Positions 24,801 to 35,442 of a stretch of 64,000 bases of DNA are shown here, one piece after another (the first letter of the stretch is position 1; each line of letters begins with the position of its first letter). The notes under the pieces are model-generated. The model saw only the letters and a list, made by a program, of their open reading frames with translations. It was not told the origin of the DNA and ran no database searches. The position numbers and the translations under genes were made by a program. The stretch is taken from positions 27,779,866 through 27,843,865 of the forward strand of contig CM038706.1 in NCBI GenBank assembly GCA_021613375.1, read 5' to 3'. Source of the DNA: Megaleporinus macrocephalus (Eukaryota > Chordata > Actinopteri > Characiformes > Anostomidae).

Positions 24801-27800
24801 CATTGCCCATCTCAATGACTCCATAAAGCTGTGGATGTATTTCGTGCCCACTGAGGGCCGCAGCACACGACCAGTCTTCCTACAGCCAGGCATGCAACCG
24901 CCAAACCGCACCAGACATGCAAGATACTTTGGCTGTTTCTACTGAGTGTTAAGTTTGGTGAGAGGTAATGAGACGCAAACACAAAGCATGAGAGCCCAAC
25001 TCCAGTCCTCAAAAAGTGACCAGGCTTAATTGAAATGAAATCCTGCAGTTGCAAAAACGCTTTCTATATCAGAAGGCCTCTGCCTCGAAAACACTGGCGG
25101 GGGGGGTGGAGTTTTAGTCTGTGTATAGGTTCTCTTGTTTGAAACCATATACTGAAAAGGTAAGCTGCGATTCAGATGCGTGCCCTTTTAACACTGTTAG
25201 AGACTCATGCTACGTATCAGTTTTCTATAAAAATGGGGCAAATGTTGTATTTTAAAAAAAATAATAATAAATTTAAAAAAAAAAAAATTAAAAAAAAGGC
25301 TTTTTTGTTACTTATTTAATTTTAAAAGCAAATACTAATAAACGCTTTAACAACGCAGTTGGCTACCAGAACTTTAGCAGTTGGGCTCCCCGGTTTAGAA
25401 ATTGTACAACATGTTCTTAATTATCTAACAATTTTCTAACTGAGTGAGAGAAAGCCAACTATATCTCCAAGATCTAAGAGTGAATGAAAAAGTGTAAGTG
25501 TTAATCTGTGGAGTGAAAGAAGATTTTTGAAGTGGCCAGTGGCAAATATGCATGACTAAAAGGTGATAGGTCAAATAATGTGAAATAAACAAATCAATAT
25601 TAAACACTGGTTTAATAGTGTGAGTAACTACTCTACACAACAGCACAGGTTAGCAACGGTCATCAAAATTAGACATAGCACAAGCAAGTAGCTCTAAATA
25701 CAATACAAAACAAATAAAGGTTGTTCAACAACTAAGGGTGAGACAAGCAGATCAACACAAACAGACCTACCTGTTCCTGTAGACCAAAGTAAAATAAAAG
25801 AGAAAGACAGAGAGAGAAGGAAGGCAAATGAGCGAGGGAGAGGGAACAAAATAAAAAGAGAAAACAAGTGATTAGAAATGTGGATGAAGTCAGCAGACAG
25901 GCAGAGTGGCTGTAAGACTGGACATGGGTTTACTGGAGGAAAGAAAAACATAGCCAGTATGGCTCAGGGGTCAAGCCGAGCTGTATATGCAACACATTAG
26001 TCACAGCACAAACATACCATCTGGGCCAAAATTAACCCAAGTACACAACGATGTGGCTGCCCTCACTCAAGTGTGTACATAGATCAACTCAGAGGTACTC
26101 ACCATAGACATGAGCTGCTGAAGAAAGAGGGGTGCATACTGGCTAACATACTGCTTGCACTGTGGAAAAGAACAAAACATGGTAAGGGCTCATTTTATCC
26201 TAAAGCAACTATGCTCTGTATTATAATTCAAAACAGAACCATAAATCCAAGACAATCTGGAAGATTGCAGAGCCATGAGACAAATGCAAAGCAGTCAATA
26301 TTGTTTAAAAAGGGTGAAAATAATTATTCCTTTGAGCTCAGTATGTATTTTTCCCCCTCTAAGTAGCATTTCAGCCCAGAATAATTCATGAATAATAATC
26401 AACACAGTAACAATCAACTGTTTAATTCTACACACAAAAGATTACTTAACAATATCATCCCAAACTTTTCTTTCACTTTTCTTCTTTTTTTGAACACACA
26501 TTATAGGCTAATGAAAAGTAACCAGGACCTAGTTTACCTCTCTGCAGTAGAAGACAGAACAATCTCAGTTTTCACCATCATTAAAAATCACTACAGCACC
26601 TGTAGCAGCTATAAGCTATTTACATGCCATATCACCAGTGTCTCCAATGTCGACTACATAAAGAACGAAGATTTTCCACCATGATGTCTAATTCCTTGGT
26701 GATTTCCTGAGTGTCTATTGGTCAGCTTCATACAAAATGTACACACAGTACGAGGCAGATGTCTCAACCCCTCTTTGTAGGATCATGGATGTCAGTAACA
26801 TACAATACTGCAATAGGATGGAATCTTACAGACTCAGGTAATGTTCTGATCATATAAATCACAAAGATTAACACTAAATTTGATACACAGGTAGGGCTGT
26901 AACAACTGCATGCGATGTGATGCCTACCACTGGGTGGTGCTTATCACAGTTATCACCATTTTGTCTTATTTATTTTGCTAGTAAAAAGGTTGATTCATTG
27001 TCATAAACGCATCATGTACAGAAGTTGCCAGTTTACTACTATACTGAAACATTTCTGGTACTAAGCTCCAATGGGTTAAAACTACACCTACTTCGTGGCT
27101 CACACTTTATGTCAAAGTTATGGCATCCACACCGAGGACTCTTACCATGTCGGCAAGGCCAGCCCCCAGCAGGTCACACTGGGCCTCAATCTGTGCAATC
27201 AGAGAGTTGATAAAGGAGGCGTTCTTCTTAGCCTCTGCCTGAGCATCACCGATGAACTTCACACAGTCGTCGCACACATCACTGGTTGTCTGCAGAGAAA
27301 CAAACACTGGTTTGTTTCACCACACGGTGCAACAACACACAACAAGGCTCTCGTGTTAATCTAGGCTGAACTGCACCTCTTTGGGAGTCTCCTCCACTTT
27401 CTTGGCGGTCTCCTGGGGGTAGAGGAGCTGAGGGACATTAAGCAACAAGGGGTTGACCCTCTGGGTCAAATCCACCTGCGGAATAGCATTGGACACAAGC
27501 TGAGCAAGAGCCTCCTCCTGGGTCACACACAGGCCAAGGGCACTACACACAACACTCGGGTCCTCCTGCAGACACACGCAGAAAGCAACATGTTAGGGCA
27601 AGACCAATGAGCAATGTCCCCCCCCCGTTTCTACATACACAACACATGTACACATACTAATACTTCCTGTAAGTGTTCTTGCATATAGATCATTCTTTGA
27701 TCATGATATATCAATATTTGTAAAAAAAGAAAGCCTGTCATGTGAACTAAGAGAGCAAACAAAGAGCAGTTTGTTTCTCTGCCCACCAGTACCATCAAAG

Positions 27801-30800
27801 CCATCTATTCACTGAACCTCCCCTACAGAGCACACAGCTTTGGTGAAACGAACTCTTTTGCAAGAAGCACACTTAATAGAAGATCTCCACATCTTAACCT
27901 CCCAGACTATTAAAGTAGTGGGTCTGCAGTTCGGTCATAGTAAATCATGCGCAAAACCAAAACTGGCTCTGAAGTACTGTCCGCATTTACTTCAGCTTAC
28001 CAGCTCTCCTTTAATGATGCCCATGAGGATAGGGTAGTAATTGTCCACTATGTCCTTGCATTCAGCAGCCATGCTCTCATCTGGGATCAACTGGCATGTT
28101 TTCTCCATGTAGCCCAGAATCTCAGCCTAGGCAGCATACAAATTGGTTAATATAGGGAAAATACATATGGACAAGCATGCACTGTAAACACACATCCAGT
28201 ACTCACTTCTGTGGAATTGTCCTTAAGGAGCTGGTCCACCACAACCAACACTTCTTTGCACAGATCACATGGCACAGATTTCTAAGAACAAGAAGATGGC
28301 ATGTTTAATACTAGCAGTACATTATCACATTCAAAGAACATTGTAGAAAATGCTAAATTAACTAACCATCTGAGGCTGGTTCCACACATTTTGCTGGCAG
28401 TGGGAGACTGCACCACAAATGGAGGCGGTCTTGGCATTTTTGCACCAGTAGGGGGGGCCACGAGCACACTGCTCAGTTCCCAGAAGAGGGGTAGCCACAG
28501 CTGAGGAGGGGGGAGAGAGGAAGAGAGAAAAAAAGAAGCGTTTCAGGGAGAACAAACATTATAAGGAAGTATAGCCAAATGGTCAAAGTACAGTTCCCCA
28601 AACCTCAAAAATCCTCTCAGCACTTTCTAATGGGATAGATTTAAACAGTCAACCAGACAGACCTGTTTGATTACTAGAAATGTGACACCAGGAACACAGA
28701 CCCAAAAAAAACCCCCCAAAAAAAAACCAAAAAAAAAAAAAAAACCAAAAAAAAAAAAAAACCACAATATATTTTTTCCTTTAAAAGCTACAACCAAAAG
28801 GTCACTGTGGAAGTGAAAGTGACTGCAATAACTACAATTAAAAATTCAAAAGCAATTCTCCCCTTGGGAACAATTCTTATGGTTCTAAAGGGCATCCAAG
28901 AATTCAGTTTATGCGCATCAGACATCATATGATCCATGTTGATACATTTGACAAACAAGGCAAAAAAAGAACTTTGAGCAACCTGTTATTCCGAGATAAG
29001 CCCAGCCCACAGTGAAATCACATGATGCCCAAGTCCTCACCTCTGCATTCTCTCTGATTGATCTAATCATGATAGACAACAAGACAAGGAACTGGGAGAG
29101 GAAAGGACATGAAGAAACAACACAGCTATAATTTAAGCAACAAAGTTCAACTGCCTCATGGGGTTGACCCATATTGTTTGCTGGTTAGCAGCTACAGATT
29201 CAAGCTTTGAATTCTGAGAGTGACTCAGCATCACATGACTTGTGAAGCCAGCAGCATGACTAAATGTAGAAACACTCATTGCTGCCTCTTATGGTGGACA
29301 TGCACAACACAAAGCTGAGACATTTCCTCTCAAACATTGCTACTTCAAGTATCATCTTTTTTCCTTTGAACAGAACATTTTCACTTCTGCAAAAAGGTGC
29401 ACTACAATCTAATTAAAAAACTGAAATGCACCATGGAAAATGGTCATTCTGTGAATTAAGCAATCTAACCAGCAAAGTTTGTCAACACTCAGCCCCAATT
29501 AACTGCCTATAATGCTCCTCCTGTCTTCCAGCTTTCGACAATAAGGCTAAAAGCAGAGCAATCAATAAAGTTCATGCAGCATGTATAACAAACTGGGGGC
29601 TTAAAATGTTCTCAGATAAAACTAAATGTGTTTGTGCAACATTCTACATTTTATCATGGAAATACTGAGAAAACATGCAGTAGAACTTAAGAACTTTTAA
29701 CAGGGCTGCAAAATTTGGCCATATTATATTTGGCTACAACATAAACTAGAGCAGCTAACGGGAAAGCTCGTGTTATGCCAGCTAGACTCAGAAACAAGGA
29801 ATATTAGTTAACTAATGATGTTACAAATTGGCACATCGTTCACTCAAGAGTTAGTAAGCAAGCCTCTATCAGTGTCCAAGGTGTACAGATAAGCTCTGTT
29901 CGTTCATTTGAAGAGGCAGCTACTCATTTTCCCCAGCTATTATTTTACACCATGTATTTACATTTCAATCTTCAGAGCCATCATCTAAAAAGGAAACTAA
30001 CAACCTTACTCAAATTTTGGCCACAGTACCTTTCCTTAAATGAGTTTAAACCAAAACCCATTCATTAGCTCTTCTAGATATCCATATAGCAAAATTAATT
30101 ACATCCCTACTGCATACTACTTTCTTCAGCTGGGCACAATCCGTACACAAGCAGTATGTACCAAGTACATTTTAAACACAGCCCATGACTACACATCACT
30201 TTCCATCCAAATTTTGCACAAAAAAATATTGAGCACACCAATCTCATGAGCCACAACTAACTGTGAAAGGATCAACGCACACCTAGCCAATAATGTTTTT
30301 GTAATGGCAACAGTCAGAGCTGAGAAAGCTTTGTGCACCATAAACTTGTGATTAAACTAAGACTAAGGTGAAACTAAGGTTTCAGTTTAAAATGGTGACA
30401 CTATTTTCACTTCTCAGTAATGGCTGCTAAAACACATTTGTATATATTCAGGCAGTGTAAGCCAAAATCAGATGAACAATGTGGGTCATATAGCATCACA
30501 TGACTATGTTAATCATTAACAAATTACAGAGAAGAGATTATGTTGCTCTATATGAAAGTGCTTTACACCTGCAGACAAGATAAAAGCAGTCAAGTTTATG
30601 AACACTTCTTAAACATTAAAATGGAGTGCAGGGGCAAACTTGTCCTTTAATTACAGGTCACTGTGTCTGGTCATTTTATATTTGATCTATGCCTACACAA
30701 AGCCTTATTCTCAAAATAGCGAGTTTGGACAGAGTCACCAAAGTCTGACCTTTAGTATCGACCGTGAGAAACAAGAGTCAAGTTACACATACAAACTAAC

Positions 30801-32661
30801 CAACACACCAAAACCAAGGTTTTCAGCAGCTTCCCATCAGAGAACAAACAAGTCAACTGTCTGAAGTGGAAGTATAATTTTGACTACCTTTTGTTGACTA
30901 TTTGAAAAAAGTGAAGAGACACATTAAATGGGAAGTAACAGAATGATCAGAGATTAAGGCTGACATGTGCCCAGGGCGGCCTAGATGTAAAGCAGAAGAC
31001 CTATTGAGCATGCCTGAAGAGCAGCCAAAGTTTAACATGAAGTGAAATGCAGGACACTTGGTTTAAGCTCTTAACACATGGGACATCTATCAAAGCTTAG
31101 AAAATACTGAGGGATTACTTTCTGCACTGCTAGTTTGAGTGATCAGAAGGGATGCGAGTGTCAAGACATTAACCTGTCTACATGGGTTGCTGTGCTTTTA
31201 ACGCAGGCGTCAGAAACTATGAAGAAAATCTTAGCACAAAAAAGTCACACGCATGATTAGACCCAAACCACATTTGGTGTTGGCCTAAAATTCCATATTT
31301 TATATCCAATTTTTACTCTGGCCTCTAAAATAACATTTTAAAGTGATGTCAAATGCAAAATGACTGAAGAGCTCACAAATATGTGGTTTAAGAAATGAAT
31401 CTAATCTGCCTACAGTCTGAACATGGCATGAGGGTGGTCTGCATTTGATTTGGACTTCATGTGGGGTGTTTTTTGCTGTCCACACTCCCAAAAAAAAACA
31501 AGTCAGGATACAACCAGTATATGTCCCAAAATGGGACTTTGGGCTGGCAGCCTGGGCAAGGCCCAACGTCACCAAAAATCTGTGCAAGGTTTTTTGACAG
31601 CCCTTTAAACCTACTAAAGGAAACCACACAACAAAAAGCTGAAGTGAAAACTGTGGGTGTAAATCTGAATCTCAAACAAAGAACACAAATGAGGATGTCC
31701 AGCTACTTTCAGAAGACTTTCATAAGGAACCCATCGTTGAAGACAACCACTGTGGCATCGAGGGAACCAGTGCATCTGAAATGCCACACATTACATTGAT
31801 TTAAACGCTATGTAATACGTATTTTAATCATGTGACCTTATAATACACCATAGACTACGTTCGCCTGACCGGAGTAAAAGAGCTTATTATGATGACATTA
31901 GCCACAGCTATAGCTTTGATGAGTCATGGACCGAGGTCTGTCATTTTCCACCACCGAAACCCACCTCTCCACACCCTGAACAGTAGAAAAACAAGATAAT
32001 GGCGAGCTAGCCCAGTAGCCAACTTATCCATGAAGCTGAATAAAACAGAGCTTGAGGAAAACGTAGCGCTGGCTTGGCTAACAGATAATAAACCGATGCT
32101 ATAACGCCAACAAAACAGTAGCTGTATTGAGAGGCATCTTACAAGCCTAGCCATAATATATATGATCTAAAAAAACAACTAAGAAATAAATAAAGGCAAA
32201 ACTGTCCTAAAACGATACCAAAACATTTATTGTGCGCAACGCCTACACAACGCCAGCGAAGCGAAAACTTAGCAACGAAAGCAAAACAGGCGAACTGTAA
32301 ATACGTAAAAACAAAACTAATCTTTATTAGATTCGTTCCTGTAAAACCACAAGGCGGCTAAGGTTTTCGTTAAGTGTACAAAAAAATTAATAGCGAAATC
32401 CGGCTGTAACGTTAATTGTTTACCAAAAACATGCTATGCTAACGAACCTGAAATCGGCTTCTCATTCGACTTTTCCGCTCCACCTTAAATAGTGTAGCAG
32501 TCACATTACTGCTGGAGCATTTAAGGTGGAACGTAATATTTCTAAGCAGAAGCTTCCGCTGCTGTGCTAACGTTAGCTAATCTGTAATGAAACATACAGA
32601 AAGCGCTAGTAGATGTGGATTTATTACCAGTGGACACGAAAAGGAGCGCGAGGAGCATCAT
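21872..32661 (-). CDS. psap: Prosaposin, precursor of saposins A-D
   Basis: Complete gene. The secreted or lysosomal precursor is cut into four saposins that lift sphingolipids from membranes for their hydrolases. Coding exons in transcript order: 32661-32628, 28500-28367, 28281-28207, 28126-28001, 27565-27377, 27289-27146, 26159-26103, (microexon 25776-25771), 24262-24128, 23986-23894, 23749-23566, 22998-22835, 22473-22393, 22234-22127, 21907-21872. This gives 519 residues, or 521 with the microexon (human 524). Order: signal peptide [12 protein letters not shown]-terminal saposin-A-type domain ending HCQQNVW; saposin B-type domains at about 57-136 (A), 187-265 (B), 299-382 (C) and 404-477 (D), each with the six-cysteine pattern; C-terminal saposin-A-type domain 490-518 ending HCKRHVWS. 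Sequons NST, NAS and NAT mark A, B and D; the matching site in C reads DQTT and is lost. Two ATGs in tandem open the frame; the first is used here. Confidence 0.95.
24273..24295 (-). repeat. psap: T23 tract forming a psap polypyrimidine tract
   Basis: Twenty-three A on + (T on the transcript) lie just upstream of the acceptor cttgctgcag of exon 24262-24128, so a mononucleotide repeat is the splice-site pyrimidine tract. This exon follows the saposin B microexon. Confidence 0.85.
25771..25776 (-). CDS. psap: psap 6-bp microexon (Glu-Gln) in saposin B
   Basis: On the minus strand the six bases GAACAG sit between a full acceptor (ttggtctacag) behind a long pyrimidine-rich tract and a strong donor (gtaggt). 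They lie between exon 26159-26103 (ends ...LMSM) and exon 24262-24128 (starts QPKDIC), both phase 0, so inclusion adds Glu-Gln in frame. This is exactly where mammalian PSAP has its alternative 9-bp exon 8 (Gln-Asp-Gln, or a 6-bp Asp-Gln form). Only the 6-bp form is possible here, since no upstream AG permits a 9-bp exon. Use is inferred. Confidence 0.72.
28501..32627 (-). other. psap: psap intron 1; no gene seen
   Basis: A 4.1-kb intron. It holds A-rich runs at about 28703-28762, AT-rich unique sequence, and no frame with recognisable protein motifs (those at 31300-31799 are overlapping short frames on both strands). A 52-base hairpin lies near its 5' end. Confidence 0.6.
32479..32530. repeat. 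Two-tier inverted repeat (hairpin) near the psap first exon
   Basis: TCCACCTTAAAT (32479-32490) pairs exactly with ATTTAAGGTGGA (32519-32530), and inside it AGCAGT (32496-32501) pairs with ACTGCT (32508-32513). The result is an 18-pair stem with two small internal gaps and a six-base loop, about 100 bases inside psap intron 1. Confidence 0.8.
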
Positions 32662-32900
32662 AACTTCACGCCTTCTTCTGTTTTTCTTTCCTCCGCTCTG
32701 GTTTTGGGAGTTGTGTGTTCCGGTTCTCGGTGCTCGGCCTGTCTCTGGCTGTGGGTCGGTGCTGCAGTGCGGTGCGCTCGGCTTCGTCAGTCGGTTTAAG
32801 TGTTTGGAGAGTCAGGTGACCGAAGAGCTGGAACACGTGATCTGCTGTTTTCAACACAGACGGAACACAGGCTGAAACGGACAACTACACAAACGTGAAT
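32662..32900 (-). promoter_or_regulatory. psap: psap 5' UTR and promoter with CLEAR-like E-boxes
   Basis: GC-richer sequence just upstream of the psap ATG. It has CACGTG at 32834-32839 (context aaCACGTGAt) and GTCAGGTGAC at 32811-32820, one base from the lysosomal CLEAR consensus GTCACGTGAC bound by TFEB. Prosaposin is a known CLEAR-network gene in mammals. No clear TATA box. The TSS is not determined. Confidence 0.5.
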
Positions 32901-33204
32901 TTAATTAGTCAGATACTGTCCGCGTTTAACCGCGACGGACCTGTTTTGTGCTCATGTTTCCTCGCTGCAGAGTACATTAAAGACTGAATCATTTCGGTTT
33001 AGTGAAACCTGGAAAGATCGATTTGTTACCTGTGTTTACTAATAAAGTCTTACCTTCAGGCCCAAAAGCCACTTGATACTTTAAAGTCAAAATAAAATGG
33101 AAAAAAAAACAAACATAAACAGTGCTTACATAATATACAATATTTATTTAAGTTTCCTTGAAAAAACAGTTAATATCACTAAAATGTGTAAAATTGTTCC
33201 TAAG

Positions 33205-33385
33205 TAGTTTCAGCGGTGTCCCAGCTGGTTACTAAGGTGTTGCTGGCAGTTTCTGGGGTAACCCAGGTTGTTGCTAAAGTGTTGCTAGGTTCATGCTATG
33301 GTATCCTCAGTAGTTGCTACGGTGTTGCTAGGCAGTTTCTATAGTGCCCCAAGTAGTTGTAGGCTGTTACTAGGGCCTCCCAAAC
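33205..33385. repeat. Degenerate 'gttgctaggtgttgct' tandem repeat
   Basis: Several imperfect 40-50-base units built on ggttgctaaggtgttgctagg. A related block lies at 50098-50225. It sits in the 2.5-kb spacer (32900-35380) between psap and the mrps6 3' end, which has no gene. Confidence 0.6.
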
Positions 33386-34048
33386 TTAAATATGAATTAA
33401 GTTTTACATTTTTTGTGAAAAGTAAGATGGAAATAGAAAGTGTGCCAAAACCTTTCTACAGGCCACATTTTACTGCCCCCTTTACATTCAGTAAATAAAC
33501 AGTAACTGTGTATTACCATGTGCAGAAGTGTGTCTCTGTAGAAGTTGTGTAACTTATTTACACTTTGACCAGGACTCAAACTTTTACTGTATATATAAAC
33601 TAATATACATCCTGTTTCTACACATGTGGTCTTTTTTAATAACCCCACTTACCATGTAGGCACACTTTGCAGCTCTACAATTACAGACTGTAATCCATCT
33701 GTTATTGTCTACACTGTTACCCTGTTTGGTCAGGACCCCCACAGAGCAGGTATTATTTGTGTGGTGGATCATTCTCTGCACTGCAGTGACACTGCTGTGG
33801 TTTGTTATTGTGTTGTGCTGGTGTAAGTGAAGCAGTTTTTAAAGACTTAAGTTTCACTGCTGCACCAACCAAACAGATTCAGCCAACAGTTTCCTGTAGG
33901 CAGCGTTCCGTGACCACTGATGTTTTATATTTCCATAGTAATATAAGACAACTACATTGTGCCCGGTCACTGGATTCACAGTAAACATTACATTTCTATA
34001 TTCAATATTTTCTTTATTTCTTTTTCTCTGGTCTCTAGTTTTACAGTT

Positions 34049-34250
34049 ATATGCAAAGGTTTGCCCACTCCTGGTTAAATGACATTTGTTGATTTTCTGG
34101 GTGAAAATAAGTTACAAATCCACTACATAGACACACTTTTACACATTTTAATAGACAGTTATTTTTTATTTACTGTATTTAAAATAGTAGGGAATAAAAT
34201 TCAAACTCATATTGTGTGCAGAAATATGTGAAACATTTTGAAAATACTTT
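34049..34250. repeat. Dispersed fish repeat ('gcaaaggtttgcccactcc')
   Basis: Reads as a diverged copy of a common teleost element whose end resembles 'caaaggtttgggcacccc' followed by 'aaatgacatttgttgattt'. Ends not defined. Family name not known to me. Confidence 0.4.
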
Positions 34251-34804
34251 TTTTACTTAAAAATCTACAAAACATTGAATGCTTAAATTGTAAGCGATAC
34301 TTGCAACGGTTTATGGATTAAAGCTATTTGTAAAATGATGACTCTTTGGCCAGCAGATTGAATGTACTGGCTGAACTAGTTCAGTTTAAGCTCACACAAG
34401 AACAGGCAGACTGTCGATTTCTATTTTCCTACATCAATTAAATGAAGCAGCTGCCCTTTACATTATAGGATGAATGGACCAATAGAAAGGCTTCAAAGTA
34501 GCTTGGAAAAAATTCTGGTTGCATTGACGTACATAGAAAGTAAAGACTTTTTTTGGAAAAACTTGTTTTTCACTGGACAGCGACGATATACAAAAACAAA
34601 TGCCAACAGATGTACACAATGACGTGGCATTACTGTCTGTCTGTAGATTACAGACCATGGTTAGTCAGTTTTTCCCAACACACCTGCTTTAACCAGCTAA
34701 TTACAGGAGAACTCCACCACTTTTTCTGAACAATTTAGAAATTCTGATGTAAACTTTTCATATGAAGTGGTTTTGTATAGTTTATTGTACAGAAACATTT
34801 AGAC

Positions 34805-35055
34805 ATTTAACAGTGGTTGTCATAGGAACCAGGTGTCTACCAACACAAATGTAGTTATTTTATTTACTATCCAAAACCTCTAGGGGACATCCACCTGCCC
34901 TTGTTGTTATATGTAATGTTAATATCCTACATTTTAATACATTTTAACTTCATCACTAGGAAGCAAATATCTAATCAGTATGTAATAAGGGTCTATGTGG
35001 AAGGTTGTAGAGACATTAAACTATTCAGACACCTGGTTCCCATCACCACCAGCTC
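34805..35055. repeat. Inverted pair of 'gtggttgtgataggaaccag' repeat ends
   Basis: A copy at about 34812-34838 (+) and a reversed copy at about 35030-35052 face each other across 200 bases, as expected of a short inverted-repeat element. Further copies lie near 8540, 50395, 52926 and 62061. Confidence 0.5.
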
Positions 35056-35379
35056 TGATGTAGCAAGGTTCTCCAGAACAAAGCATTTCACACCAAACCC
35101 CTCTGGATGACTAGATTTTTTTGAAGATTCCCTTAAACAAGTCTTACTGAGTTTAGTAGCTTATTACAGCAAGGAACACACTAACGATGTGCAGGGCAGT
35201 GGACCTACAGGAGAAATGCTGCTGCAAGTAATCCAGCACTAAAACTAGAACTGCTTAAAGGGATCAGAAAAGTTGTTTAGTCTTCTTTTATATAAAACAT
35301 CATCTTTTTCCTCCGTGTGATGTTAGCAAAACAGCAGAGAACTAAAGAACTCAAAGACGTTTTTGAAAAAAAGCAGTAA

Positions 35380-35385
35380 TTTATT
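35380..35385 (-). terminator. mrps6: Poly(A) signal of a minus-strand gene (likely mrps6)
   Basis: AATAAA on the minus strand, 58 bases beyond the stop codon of the short exon 35463-35443. The pairing of acceptor, short open frame, stop and hexamer marks a transcript end. Confidence 0.6.
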
Positions 35386-35442
35386 CATTTCTAATAATAA
35401 ACATTCTCACACAAACAAACTCCACATAATCCAGCAGCCGAG

